A stretch of DNA of 52,460 nt from contig CAJQKF010000104.1 in assembly GCA_905478855.1 (NCBI GenBank), positions 1 through 52,460 of the forward strand, read 5' to 3'. The notes beneath the pieces were generated by a model, which saw only the letters and a program-made list of their open reading frames with translations, did no database searches and was not told the DNA's origin. Each line of letters begins with the position of its first letter. Within the stretch, counting starts at the first letter, position 1. Origin of the DNA: an uncultured Gammaproteobacteria bacterium. Lineage in GTDB: Bacteria; Pseudomonadota; Gammaproteobacteria; Arenicellales; CAJQKF01. Shown here in pieces: positions 28,128 through 36,997 of the stretch. The position numbers and the translations under genes were made by a program.

Positions 28128-28146
28128 CCTATCGCCTAGGGATAGG
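28128..28146. repeat. Hairpin just after the IclR stop
   Basis: CCTATC and GATAGG are 6-base arms with a 7-base loop, starting 21 bases after the IclR stop codon. There is no T-run, so it is at most a weak terminator or an RNA-end stabiliser. Confidence 0.3.
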
Positions 28147-28226
28147 TATCCACAAACCCGACTAACGTCTGCAATGATGGCGCGAGCCAATAACCCCAAA
28201 CCATTCGCGCAACAAAAAAATGCATG

Positions 28227-28241
28227 CCATTCAATGAATGG
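28227..28241. repeat. 15-base palindrome upstream of the repeat-protein gene
   Basis: CCATTC-AAT-GAATGG is perfectly symmetric. On the minus strand a run of seven T follows about six bases later, but no minus-strand gene reads into it. It may be an operator for the two-gene unit that starts at 28410. Confidence 0.3.
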
Positions 28242-28409
28242 TTATTCGGATGATACTCCTTAAAACGGCAATGACAGCTACATCCGTGACTAAAAATAAC
28301 GAGACTCTGATTATTTCGGAATGCCAAATGTTTATTCGTTCATAAAGACAGATATAATAATGGCTAACTAAATTCATAAGAATCAACTTTACGCTATTGT
28401 GTGAATCGA

Positions 28410-28922
28410 ATGACTATTCCCCATTCCGGCTTTGTAGCAAACGTCGTTGCCGTTTGTATAAATCATACTGCCCCCTCGACCCTAACCCCCATTCTTAATA
28501 GTGCTCGAAATAACGGCTGGCACAAATTGGTTAATGCGATTGAGCGTATTATTCAAGGTGAGCGGTCAAATACACTACTCGATGATCTCGATTCAGAAGA
28601 AGAAGAGATCATCTCAAATATATTGCTGCAACTTGAGAGTGGACACACAGAACTATCGACTCCGAAATTGAGCGAAAATAATTCACAGGGACTCGCTATC
28701 ATCATCAATGCCGCCATCAATGGCGATTCAGATGCTCAATCAACCATTGCTTTTATGTGTAAAGAAATGGAATCCGTTGGTGGAGAGTTAACGATGCTGT
28801 CATCCGCTATAAGAAAGCTACTTGCTGGGGAAAGAGATTTGATAGCGTTATCAAATGACATGTCATTACGATCAAAACGCTTGCTGTCAGCTGTGCTGAA
28901 AGATCTATCGCAAAGACGATAG
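28410..28922 (+). CDS. Uncharacterised helical two-repeat protein
   Basis: I do not recognise a named family for the whole 170-residue protein. It contains two copies of a helical repeat: LVNAIERIIQGERSN through ILLQLESG, and LSSAIRKLLAGERDL through VLKDLSQR. The shared pattern is xAIxxxxxGERxxxxLxxDxxxxxxxxxxxxLxxL. I recall similar GER-containing repeats at the ends of multi-helical signalling proteins with TPR or NB-ARC domains, but that is memory, not proof. No signal peptide or membrane segment is seen. ATG at 28410 is taken; a GTG three codons earlier is possible. It ends two bases before the SPFH/GYF gene, so the two form a unit. Confidence 0.65.
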   Translation: MTIPHSGFVANVVAVCINHTAPSTLTPILNSARNNGWHKLVNAIERIIQGERSNTLLDDLDSEEEEIISNILLQLESGHTELSTPKLSENNSQGLAIIINAAINGDSDAQSTIAFMCKEMESVGGELTMLSSAIRKLLAGERDLIALSNDMSLRSKRLLSAVLKDLSQRR

Positions 28923-28924
28923 AC

Positions 28925-29899
28925 ATGAAAAATCTTCTCAAGTTAATTACCCCGACGAGACTGCATAATATAGAATCAAACCGGGACCCGGCGACGTATA
29001 GTCTCATGTTCTATTCAAACAAAAAGGCTCCATCTCAGACACAATCTCTGTTATCGGTCGCAGAAAATGAACATGTCTTCTTTCTTGAAAATCGAACCTT
29101 ACTGGCTAAAGTAGCATTCGGCTTACATATTTTAGACAAGCAATTCATACCTGACGTTTTTCAGCACTATTCGTGGACTGATGACTATCGCGGTGAAATC
29201 TATTCAGAGATCGTTTTCATATCCACAGAACGTCAGATCAATCGCTCATGGGCGACACCCGCGTCTACCTCACAATTCTCTGCAACAGGAACGTATAGCT
29301 TTCGGGTTAATAACTGCGAAAAACTCATCCACCAGCTATTGGAAAGCGAAATACGACTAAGTGATGAGACTATAAATAAAATTGTTCAAAGAGAAATAGT
29401 GCGAGGAATCTCAAATTTTTTAGGACGAGGGGTATTAAACGTCAATCAGGCTGCTACTGTGCCGATGGATGTCCGAAAACTTTCCACCCCTGAAATTCGC
29501 CATTTATTAGAGCCTTATGGGATTAACGATATTCGCTTTTCAATTAAATCATTTAAGGCGATTGCATCTAGCGAAGATTTAACAATATCGCCCATAATGT
29601 CAGATACTCCAATGTCTAGTTCTCCATTAGCGAAAGATTTTCCGCTTACCCCAGCCCCCGACACAAAAGTGAGCAAAGTAGCTGTTATTCCAGAAAAACT
29701 AAAAAAAGCGAACTTTTATATCGATGTGAACGGAACTCAGGAAGGTCCATTTTCTCTTTCAGAATTAATGCGTAGCATTCAGGACGGCACAGTTTCCTCA
29801 GATACCCGCATCTGGTACGCAGAACTCGAACAGTGGCAACCCATCACAGAAATCGGTGCGTTAAATGAATTAGTGGCTGACATAGCAATGCGCGATTAA
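28925..29899 (+). CDS. SPFH-like N-domain with C-terminal GYF_2 domain
   Basis: The 324-residue protein ends in a GYF_2-type domain (about 264-310): FYIDVNGTQEGPFSLSEL, then WYAELEQWQPI, which normally binds proline-rich or membrane-associated partners. The first 220 residues resemble YdjI-like SPFH proteins: VAENEHVFFLENRTL, a strand-rich core and an amphipathic helix ETINKIVQREIVRGISNFLG, then IRHLLEPYGINDIRFSIKSF. A Ser/Pro-rich linker joins the parts. No membrane segment is seen. Such proteins may scaffold membrane stress responses; the exact job is unknown. It is coupled to the repeat-protein gene upstream and converges on alaX. Confidence 0.68.
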   Translation: MKNLLKLITPTRLHNIESNRDPATYSLMFYSNKKAPSQTQSLLSVAENEHVFFLENRTLLAKVAFGLHILDKQFIPDVFQHYSWTDDYRGEIYSEIVFISTERQINRSWATPASTSQFSATGTYSFRVNNCEKLIHQLLESEIRLSDETINKIVQREIVRGISNFLGRGVLNVNQAATVPMDVRKLSTPEIRHLLEPYGINDIRFSIKSFKAIASSEDLTISPIMSDTPMSSSPLAKDFPLTPAPDTKVSKVAVIPEKLKKANFYIDVNGTQEGPFSLSELMRSIQDGTVSSDTRIWYAELEQWQPITEIGALNELVADIAMRD

Positions 29900-29927
29900 A
29901 CAGATAGGAAACAACACTTCTACTTAC

Positions 29928-30638
29928 CTATTCAGCATCATCAAACACCACAATAACCCGCCGATTGTGTTTACCCTTCTTCTCAATTTTTTTGACACGC
30001 ACCTTACCAATCTCACCACTCGAATTTACGTGTGTACCACCACATGGTTGTAAATCGGCAGTTCCAAACTGAACCAGTCGAACCATTCCAGAACTATTTT
30101 TTGGTGGTCCAACAGACATCGTACGCACTAAATCTGGATTATTTTCAAGTTCCGCATCGGTAATCCAATGCAGAGACAATATGTGATTTTCATCAACACG
30201 TTTATTTAATTCTCGAGTTAACTCATCCTTATCAAGTACATCTTGCATATCAAAATCAAGACGTGCGCGGTCTTCGTTTATTGATCCCCCTGTAACACCA
30301 GCCGGAACACTTGCGCACAACATGTGCATACAACTGTGCATGCGCATCAGTCTGTAGCGTCTTTCCCAATCAAGTGTGAGAATAACTTCCTGGCCTATAT
30401 CCGGTGGCAACACACCTTCTTCCAATATATGCCGATGCTGCCCGTCAACAAAATGACAATCAACGATTGCGTGTCGCACACCATCAACTAAAACATATCC
30501 GCTATCGCCGGGCTGTCCGCCACCATTAGGGTAAAAAACGGTTTGATCCACGCAAAATGCATTATCGCTTGAAGCGATCACTTTAGCCTGACATTCGCGC
30601 AAATATCCATCCTTTCTGAATAGCTCTTCTGTACTCAT
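29928..30638 (-). CDS. alaX: Alanyl-tRNA editing protein, AlaX type
   Basis: This stand-alone relative of the AlaRS editing domain hydrolyses mischarged Ser- or Gly-tRNA(Ala). FYPNGGGQPGDSG, the zinc ligands H101 and H105 in HSCMH and the CGGTHV motif near residue 196 are present. The frame is open upstream to 30728, but that part overlaps the TRAP permease gene. The ATG at 30638 has AGGAT seven bases upstream, giving 236 residues, a medium AlaX-M length. It starts 35 bases after the TRAP permease stop. Confidence 0.88.
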   Translation of the reverse strand: MSTEELFRKDGYLRECQAKVIASSDNAFCVDQTVFYPNGGGQPGDSGYVLVDGVRHAIVDCHFVDGQHRHILEEGVLPPDIGQEVILTLDWERRYRLMRMHSCMHMLCASVPAGVTGGSINEDRARLDFDMQDVLDKDELTRELNKRVDENHILSLHWITDAELENNPDLVRTMSVGPPKNSSGMVRLVQFGTADLQPCGGTHVNSSGEIGKVRVKKIEKKGKHNRRVIVVFDDAE

Positions 30639-30673
30639 ATAAAATCCTAAATTATCTACAATTTGTACGCAGA

Positions 30674-32776
30674 TTAGTTTTCCGGTAACAAATCCGGTAG
30701 AAATGTCGTTATAACCGGGTAGTACCACAGAATGGTCATGGCAATGAGCTGAATTGCCACGAATGGTAGGACACCTTTGTAAATATCACTCGTCTTAATA
30801 CCCGGTGGCGCCACGCCACGTAAATAAAACAGAGCGAATCCGAACGGTGGGGTAATAAAAGAAGTTTGCAAATTAATAGCGATTAAAATCGTTATCCATT
30901 CTGGGGGCATTAATGAGGGATCTGCGCTATAGATAACGGGCCCTACAATCGGTATTACGATAAATATTATCTCAATAAAATCCAGCACAAACCCAAGTAA
31001 GAACAAGACCCCCATTACCACCAACAGCAGTACTCGTGGATCTTCAAATGTACGCAGCATATTTTGAATATAATGCTCTCCACCAAACGAACGAATAACC
31101 AGGCTAAGAAATAGCGACCCGATCAGAATCACAAAGACCATCGACGTTACTTTCGTTGTTTCTTGCACTATAGGCTTCATAGTGCCGTCCTGTATTAAGA
31201 TAAAACAGGAATAAAGCAATCCGAGAAAAGCAATATGATAGGACACAATTGCAACCCAGATTGCGATTTGGTTCTCTAGCTGAATTGTCTCTAAAGTCAT
31301 TCGAAGATCGAAGTTACCCCTTAAAAGCAACATGACTATAGTTGCCAGGGCCCCCCACACAACTAACTTGCTTTTAACTTGGCTCAACGAAAGCTTGCGA
31401 CTTGCAGCCAACATGATTGCACCTGCAGCCCCTAAGGCAGCCGCCGGTGTTGGATTGGTAATACCCCCTAATATTGAACCTAAAACCGCTACTATCAAAA
31501 TAATCGGCGGCGAAACCACTCGCAAGGCATTATTTTCCAATAACCTTGGGATCGCCCGTTTCAATGCCATCACCAAAATGATGCCAGGCAGTGCAAATAA
31601 TCTAAACCGGTCACCACCTGAATGACCATCGATCAGGTAAAGCCAATCCAAGATAAGCATTACCGTCGTTGCGAGAATCCCCGCTATAACAATTGACTGA
31701 TTATGATGAGGGCGAAGTGCAATCGATAACGTCATAAGGAAAATCACGAGTACCGACAAACCCATCATCGCATGTGATATTGAAGCAACTGCAAGTCCAT
31801 CAGCGTTTTCTTGTACACCGACTAAACCATAAACAGTAAACGCAATCCATAACATTATTAAAACAACTAATGGTCCAATGACAGCGCCGACCATAAGGTA
31901 CGAATTGTTGTTGTAGTACCCTTTTAGATTATAATTTCCCGTCTGCTCTTGAGGTATCGGCGGAGCATCCTGCGGCCGAAACAACGCATAAAGAAATGCG
32001 TAACCCGCATAAAGTATGGCAAGAAATAACCCCGGAATAAATGCGGCTTTAAATAACGTTCCAGTGGAAAGTACTGCAGGCTCGCCAAGCATATCGAGAA
32101 CCGACACACCGAGTTCTTTTGCCCGATTTTCCTGACCGATAGAATACATATCGCCGACAATCGAGCCGAGGAGTACGATGACAATTGAGGGCGGTATTAT
32201 TTGCCCTAAGGTTCCCGAAGTGGCAATAACACCTGTCGCAAGGGATTTAGAATACCCATAGCGCAACATAGTTGGTAATGAGATAAGCCCCATAGTTACT
32301 ACCGTCGCGCCAACGATACCAGTAGAAGCCGCTAGTAAGGTACCAACCACGACTACCGATATTGCGAGCCCACCCGGCAATGTTCCAAACAACTGAGCCA
32401 TAGTCGTCAACAGATCTTCCGCTATGCGGGAGCGCTCCAAAGCAATACCCATCAAAACAAATAACGGAACCGCTAGTAATGTTTCGACATTCCCACCAAA
32501 TGCCCTAGAAAATACGCCTTGAGACCACGTGGAAACCGTGGATAACATTGCTTTTTGCCAACCGAATTCGAAAACAGGCACCTGTTCCATGACACCGTTA
32601 TATTCCTCTATAACGTAGAGAAATCCGTGCTCGTTTAATATAGCGATGATGGCAAAACTCAGCGCAGCCGAGCCAGAAATAGCAAACGCCACTGGATAAC
32701 CGGTAAGAATACCGGCAAACAATAATACAAAAACAATAATAAGCGAGAGTTCTACGCCTGAAAGTCCAAATAACAT
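30674..32776 (-). CDS. TRAP transporter large permease, enlarged DctM/FcbT3 type
   Basis: This is the ion-coupled permease of a TRAP importer. Conserved parts are the N-terminal GYPVAFAISGSAAL, PLFVLMGIALERS, GTLGQIIPPSIVIVLLG, the repeat NPTPAAALGAAGAIML and LQTSFITPPFGFALFYLRG. At 700 residues it is much longer than common DctM (about 430). Extra hydrophobic material is inserted at about 285-420 and about 475-535, so more membrane segments are expected than usual. COG4664 (mannitol/chloroaromatic type, FcbT3) contains enlarged members. The gene follows the small permease by 24 bases. Confidence 0.9.
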   Translation of the reverse strand: MLFGLSGVELSLIIVFVLLFAGILTGYPVAFAISGSAALSFAIIAILNEHGFLYVIEEYNGVMEQVPVFEFGWQKAMLSTVSTWSQGVFSRAFGGNVETLLAVPLFVLMGIALERSRIAEDLLTTMAQLFGTLPGGLAISVVVVGTLLAASTGIVGATVVTMGLISLPTMLRYGYSKSLATGVIATSGTLGQIIPPSIVIVLLGSIVGDMYSIGQENRAKELGVSVLDMLGEPAVLSTGTLFKAAFIPGLFLAILYAGYAFLYALFRPQDAPPIPQEQTGNYNLKGYYNNNSYLMVGAVIGPLVVLIMLWIAFTVYGLVGVQENADGLAVASISHAMMGLSVLVIFLMTLSIALRPHHNQSIVIAGILATTVMLILDWLYLIDGHSGGDRFRLFALPGIILVMALKRAIPRLLENNALRVVSPPIILIVAVLGSILGGITNPTPAAALGAAGAIMLAASRKLSLSQVKSKLVVWGALATIVMLLLRGNFDLRMTLETIQLENQIAIWVAIVSYHIAFLGLLYSCFILIQDGTMKPIVQETTKVTSMVFVILIGSLFLSLVIRSFGGEHYIQNMLRTFEDPRVLLLVVMGVLFLLGFVLDFIEIIFIVIPIVGPVIYSADPSLMPPEWITILIAINLQTSFITPPFGFALFYLRGVAPPGIKTSDIYKGVLPFVAIQLIAMTILWYYPVITTFLPDLLPEN

Positions 32777-32800
32777 AATCGTCTTCGGTTATCGATTAAC

Positions 32801-33667
32801 TTAGGAATGAACGACAGTGTTGTTCGGCACTGAATCAACACGGTCAAGATTGGGATGTGTTTCAATTTCTTTTGTTTCGCGAAGTGCACGGATATTCCGC
32901 AATAAGAACGCAAAGCCCTGAATAATCATCAATGCGGCAAATACCAATACTAAAAACTTAAAAGCCCACACCCAGGAAAACTCGGCAGTACCGGACGACT
33001 CCCATTTTACTTTTCGCCAGCGAGCAGTCTCTGACCAGATATTAAGAGGTTTTTGCGCAAACATGGAATTCATCGCTAACGGCCACGCAAACCACCATAA
33101 AATCAAAGATGATGGCAAAAGAAACAACAATGTTCCAGCAAGATCGATCCACTTTTTGACTCTATATCTTACCCCAGCATAAATGAGATCAACACGAACA
33201 TGCCCACCCTCGATAAAAGTGTACGCGGATGCAAACGCTATGAGGATTGCGTTATATAATTTTAACTGGCCAGAAAGCCATTGTAACTCTTGTGAAGTAA
33301 GTGCCAAGCCAAACGGAGCAAAAGAAAGCAGGTTACCGCGAAACACCTGTCCCATTACAATAATGAGTATCTGCTGAATCATCAGAATTAATGCAAACCA
33401 TGCTGCAAATTGACCTATTTTTCCATTAAAGCTCTCCAGCCGATCGACCATAGTGACCAGAAATCCGTGCTTAACTAGGCCTATAATAATTAGCACCACC
33501 ATTAGAGCCAATACCACACACAGAAACTCAGACGAATTACCAACGACCATTATGGCGTTCATCCGTTCCTTCAACGTTTCCAGTTGAAACCATTGATATA
33601 TACGCCACGGCAGAAGTAATAAATCAACGAAACCCATCAGAAACGATGTAAAAATATTCTGCAGCAT
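32801..33667 (-). CDS. TRAP transporter small permease, DctQ/FcbT2 type
   Basis: At 288 residues it is longer than ordinary DctQ (about 170) and fits the FcbT2-type subunit. About five to six hydrophobic segments are seen; YTFIEGGHVRVDLIY is the conserved DctQ core, and LPSSLILWWFAWPLAMNS follows. It pairs with the large permease. An intrinsic terminator between this gene and the binding-protein gene upstream probably lowers its expression relative to that gene. Confidence 0.87.
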   Translation of the reverse strand: MLQNIFTSFLMGFVDLLLLPWRIYQWFQLETLKERMNAIMVVGNSSEFLCVVLALMVVLIIIGLVKHGFLVTMVDRLESFNGKIGQFAAWFALILMIQQILIIVMGQVFRGNLLSFAPFGLALTSQELQWLSGQLKLYNAILIAFASAYTFIEGGHVRVDLIYAGVRYRVKKWIDLAGTLLFLLPSSLILWWFAWPLAMNSMFAQKPLNIWSETARWRKVKWESSGTAEFSWVWAFKFLVLVFAALMIIQGFAFLLRNIRALRETKEIETHPNLDRVDSVPNNTVVHS

Positions 33668-33699
33668 GTTTACAGTAATCTAAAATAATTTATTTGCTT

Positions 33700-33728
33700 A
33701 AAAAAATTCGGGCTCACAAGAGCCCGAA
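33700..33728 (-). terminator. Intrinsic terminator/attenuator between binding-protein and permease genes
   Basis: Minus-strand RNA reads TTCGGGCTC, loop TTGT, GAGCCCGAA and then seven T. The 9-base GC-rich stem with an immediate T-run is a textbook rho-independent terminator. It lies 25 bases after the stop of the TRAP binding protein and before the permease genes in the same direction. Partial read-through would make excess binding protein over permease, as is common in binding-protein-dependent transporters. Confidence 0.85.
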
Positions 33729-33753
33729 CTTATTACTGACTAACGGGGAGACC

Positions 33754-34851
33754 TTATCCCAACACTCGATTTCGTTGACGAGTATAAGCACCTTCCGAAA
33801 GTTCAATCCAACTTGCAGATTTCTTCATTGAGTCACGCATTGAGTCGGATACTTTTTTAAACAATGGATCATCCATATTTTCTTCTAGAACTTCTAGAGA
33901 GGCTTTACCGAAGGCATCCCAAACCGTATCAGGGAATTCAAGTGTTCTTACGCCACCCGCTATGAGCCTTTGTAACGCTTCACCATTATTCGCTAGATAT
34001 TGTCCCAAGTTCCATGCATTCGCTTCACCACATGCAATTTCAATTATTTTCTGATGAGTTGCACTTAAGCTATTAAAACGATCTTTATTAACCGCACATG
34101 AAAGACCGGCACCCGGCTCGTGAAAACCAGAAGTGTAGAAAATTTTGGTAATTTCCTGAAAACCGGCTTTTTCGTCACCCCACGGACCTATCCATTCAGT
34201 ACCATCGATCGCTCCAGACGATAATGCCTGATAGACCTCTGAACCTGGAATGGTCTGCACAGACGCACCTAGTTTACCAAGAGCCTTTCCGCCCAAACCA
34301 GGCATGCGGAACTTCAGACCGTTGAAGTCTTCCGGGCCATTAATTTCTTTACGGAACCAACCACCCGCCTGTGTACCCGTGTTTCCAGCGAGGAACGAGT
34401 GTAACCCGAATTCTTCACCGAGCTCCAAATGAAGTTGATGTCCACCCATATGGTAATACCAGTTGTTCAACTCCGTTGCTGTCATACCAAATGGAACGGC
34501 GGTAAAAAAACCAAATGCTGCATGCTGGCCAACGTAATAGTAATCCGCACCATGGTACATATCGGCTTGACCGGAGGTTACGGCATCAAATACAGCAGGT
34601 AAGCCAGAAACCAATTCACCCTGAGCTTTAACTTCGATCTCGAGTGTTCCGTCTGACATGGCGTTTACACTATCAGCAACCCGTTGTGCGGCATCAAACA
34701 CACCGGCTAATCCACGACCCCAGGTCGTTACCATTGTCAGCTTTTCCCGTCCTTGAGAGATCGCTGGCGCTGCGAGTGTTGCAGCAGTTGCGCCTACGCC
34801 GGCCGCTGCCGTAGTTTTTAAAAACTTACGTCTTTCAATTTTTTTTGACAC
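33754..34851 (-). CDS. TRAP transporter substrate-binding protein, DctP/FcbT1 type
   Basis: The periplasmic receptor of the TRAP importer. The N-terminus RRKFLKTTAAAG followed by a hydrophobic stretch and APAISQG looks like a Tat signal. The mature part has GLKFRMPGLGGKALGKLG with the carboxylate-binding Arg of the family, YQALSSGAIDGTEWIGPW and a Trp/Gly-rich pocket, as in COG4663 members. Typical ligands are 2-oxo acids and other organic anions; this ligand is not predictable. Genes run binding protein, small permease, large permease on the minus strand. Confidence 0.93.
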   Translation of the reverse strand: MSKKIERRKFLKTTAAAGVGATAATLAAPAISQGREKLTMVTTWGRGLAGVFDAAQRVADSVNAMSDGTLEIEVKAQGELVSGLPAVFDAVTSGQADMYHGADYYYVGQHAAFGFFTAVPFGMTATELNNWYYHMGGHQLHLELGEEFGLHSFLAGNTGTQAGGWFRKEINGPEDFNGLKFRMPGLGGKALGKLGASVQTIPGSEVYQALSSGAIDGTEWIGPWGDEKAGFQEITKIFYTSGFHEPGAGLSCAVNKDRFNSLSATHQKIIEIACGEANAWNLGQYLANNGEALQRLIAGGVRTLEFPDTVWDAFGKASLEVLEENMDDPLFKKVSDSMRDSMKKSASWIELSEGAYTRQRNRVLG

Positions 34852-34882
34852 TTAGTAGTTCCTCCAGCGGAAAATTTATAAA

Positions 34883-34897
34883 ATAAAACTGTTTTAT
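34883..34897. promoter_or_regulatory. Palindrome upstream of the TRAP binding-protein gene
   Basis: ATAAAAC-T-GTTTTAT is a perfect 15-base palindrome, 31 bases before the ATG of the binding-protein gene, in an AT-rich divergent region. It is well placed for an operator that controls the transporter. AT-rich DNA gives such repeats by chance more often, so confidence is moderate. Confidence 0.4.
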
Positions 34898-35078
34898 GTT
34901 GATCGATTTCTTTTTAAATCCATAAAAACTACAGGTATAGTAGTATTTTTATGTTTAGTGTTGCAAGTCCATTATTACGCTACATGAAGTGTGCGACTGA
35001 TTCTTTACGGGCATATGACGCAATAAAGCAGAAAGTACCCGTGTGTTATCGTTTAACAAAAACTATGTGGAGATAGTT

Positions 35079-35348
35079 ATGAAGGTAAAAATCGAAATTG
35101 ACGCGACACCAGAAGAGCTTCGAACTTTTTTCGGACTCCCAGATATTTCGAGTCTGCAGGAGACCATGCTTGAAGACCTAAAAGAAAAAATTAAAACTGA
35201 TTCCGCCAACTATGACCCCAGGAAGATTATGGAACCGTTTTTACCGGAACACCTGCGATCAATAGAGGGCATGCAACAAAGTTTTTGGAATAATGTCGCT
35301 AAAGCAACCGGGAAAAGTTCGTTCACTGATAAAGACAACGATAAGTAG
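35079..35348 (+). CDS. Small DUF6489-like protein
   Basis: The 89-residue protein starts MKVKIEIDATPEELRTFFGLPDI-like, which matches the DUF6489 family found across proteobacteria; the function is unknown. It is soluble and acidic, with a C-terminal amphipathic region (FLPEHLRSIEGMQQSFWNN). The ATG at 35079 has GGAG seven bases upstream and fits the family; an in-frame upstream start at 35043 would add twelve unrelated residues. It converges on the acyl-CoA ligase gene. Confidence 0.78.
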   Translation: MKVKIEIDATPEELRTFFGLPDISSLQETMLEDLKEKIKTDSANYDPRKIMEPFLPEHLRSIEGMQQSFWNNVAKATGKSSFTDKDNDK

Positions 35349-35371
35349 TTAAAATTGCAGCGATACTTGGG

Positions 35372-36952
35372 CTAGCCGACATTTAAATCAGCAAGCATAG
35401 TTCCTTCCTTTTTTAGAACCATTTTTTGAACTTTTCCTGTCGGAGTCTTTGGCAGTTCCGGTATGAGTCGATAAAATCGGGGGACGGCGAATACTGGTAA
35501 AACATCGATTGAGTATTCGTAAAGATCGTTAAGATTCAATGTATGGTCGACCGGTACAATTGCTACCATTACCTCATCTTCTGTACCTTCCAAGTCAGCA
35601 GGTACGGCGTATGCCGCTATTTCTTCAACACCATGAAAACCCAACAACGCCGACTCGATTTCAAATGAAGATATATTCTCACCTTTACGACGAATACAGT
35701 CTTTGATTCGATCCACAAAAAACACGTTGCCTCCGGCGTCGATGCGCACCGCGTCGCCGGTATGAAACCAAAAATTGCGCCAGGCCTCTATAGTTTTGTC
35801 GGGCATATTTACGTACCCACTCATGAACGCATAGGGCTGCCGGGGCCTTATTACAAACTCACCAATTTCATTTTCCGCGACTATTTCATCAGTTAGTTCA
35901 TCCACAACACGCACTTCATAGAACTCGTCCCAAACACGCCCACAACTCCCCGGCGGGCTGATGCCATCAACTGCATATAAGGGGATATTGATTTCAGTCA
36001 TCCCATATAAGCCAACAACCGACTTAATACCAAAGCGCTCTTTAAGCGCCAATTCCATCGCTTCGCTGGTGGGTGCCAAACTCATAATTCTTAGTTGATG
36101 ATCCTTATCCAGCTTGGAAGCCGGCTGATTCAACACGTATGCCGCAACAGTACCTAGTGAATTAGTAATTGTTAGCTTGTGTTTTTTCAGGTCATGTAGC
36201 CAAGAAGAAGCGCTGAAACGTTTGCGAATAAATGCCGTAGCTCCAGCTATCATGGTAGCGTAGAGTTGCATAAATAATCCGTTGGCGTGAAATAACGGCA
36301 AGACTATATAAAAACGATCATTTTCGTTCAGCCCCATGTGGGTAATCGTTCCCAGTCCGAATAAATAGATATGTGCATGGGGCATTACCACTCCTTTCGA
36401 GGGTCCCGTTGTGCCCGATGTATACATAACACAAGCCGTGTCCCTGTAAGTTATGGATGCCTTTGCATACGAACTCTTGAAGTCTTCAAATTCGCTAAAT
36501 TGACGAACCTGAAATGGTGACAAAATGCCATGCGCTAATCCCTGCACCACTATAGTGTGTAGATACTGCAAGTCATCAGCAATTTGTAAAATGTAGTCGG
36601 CGTACTCAGATTCTACAAACAAAATACGAGCTTTTGAGTTATTAAGCACATGTGACAGAAATGCGCCTTTATAGGCCGTATTAATCGCTACAAGTACTGC
36701 CCCATGAATAGAGAGCCCAAACCAACACTGGCAAAATTGGGCTGTATTATCCAGCATAACCCCAACGTAATCGTTAGGCTCAACACCGAGATCGTCCAGA
36801 AAATTAGCAACTCTACTACCGTCTAACAAAGCGTCTTGGTAGGTTATTGTCTCCCCTTCGAACTCACAAAGCGGTTTTTTACAAAAGGTAACAGCACGAG
36901 AGCGAATAACCGAGTCTATGGTCCAATTTGATTTATTATAATAATCGTTCAT
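35372..36952 (-). CDS. AMP-forming acyl-CoA ligase (CaiC-like)
   Basis: A class I adenylate-forming enzyme of 526 residues that activates a carboxylate as acyl-AMP and then acyl-CoA. The P-loop is CVMYTSGTTGPSKGVV, A5 is GLYGMTEI, A7 lies in FWFHTGDAVRID, A8 is DRIKDCIRRKGENIS and the catalytic Lys is in PKTPTGKVQKM. The overall pattern resembles crotonobetaine/carnitine-CoA ligase-like members, but substrate choice is not readable. The nearby TRAP importer could bring in an acid substrate; that link is only inferred. Confidence 0.9.
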   Translation of the reverse strand: MNDYYNKSNWTIDSVIRSRAVTFCKKPLCEFEGETITYQDALLDGSRVANFLDDLGVEPNDYVGVMLDNTAQFCQCWFGLSIHGAVLVAINTAYKGAFLSHVLNNSKARILFVESEYADYILQIADDLQYLHTIVVQGLAHGILSPFQVRQFSEFEDFKSSYAKASITYRDTACVMYTSGTTGPSKGVVMPHAHIYLFGLGTITHMGLNENDRFYIVLPLFHANGLFMQLYATMIAGATAFIRKRFSASSWLHDLKKHKLTITNSLGTVAAYVLNQPASKLDKDHQLRIMSLAPTSEAMELALKERFGIKSVVGLYGMTEINIPLYAVDGISPPGSCGRVWDEFYEVRVVDELTDEIVAENEIGEFVIRPRQPYAFMSGYVNMPDKTIEAWRNFWFHTGDAVRIDAGGNVFFVDRIKDCIRRKGENISSFEIESALLGFHGVEEIAAYAVPADLEGTEDEVMVAIVPVDHTLNLNDLYEYSIDVLPVFAVPRFYRLIPELPKTPTGKVQKMVLKKEGTMLADLNVG

Positions 36953-36997
36953 CGTGTTACTTTATCAGAAGCTCACTGCCATAGAGTATTCTCGAGC

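Larger units (their letters stand above)
28108..28409. other. Intergenic stretch after the IclR gene
   Basis: About 300 bases without a convincing gene. It holds the hairpin at 28128-28146 just behind the IclR stop and the 15-base palindrome at 28227-28241. A 63-codon minus-strand frame (28136-28327) has no recognisable features. The promoter for the following repeat-protein gene is expected here, but I cannot point to clear hexamers. Confidence 0.4.

Noticed and set aside
28128..28146. Intrinsic terminator for the IclR gene
   Set aside because: The hairpin has only six pairs and no T-run, so it is listed as a repeat only.
28136..28327. Minus-strand 63-codon frame after the IclR gene
   Set aside because: No recognisable motif or ribosome site, and it runs over the hairpin and palindrome. 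Not enough to call a gene.
30639..30728. Longer N-terminus for the AlaX protein
   Set aside because: It overlaps the end of the TRAP permease gene, and the internal ATG at 30638 has a good ribosome site and fits the family start.
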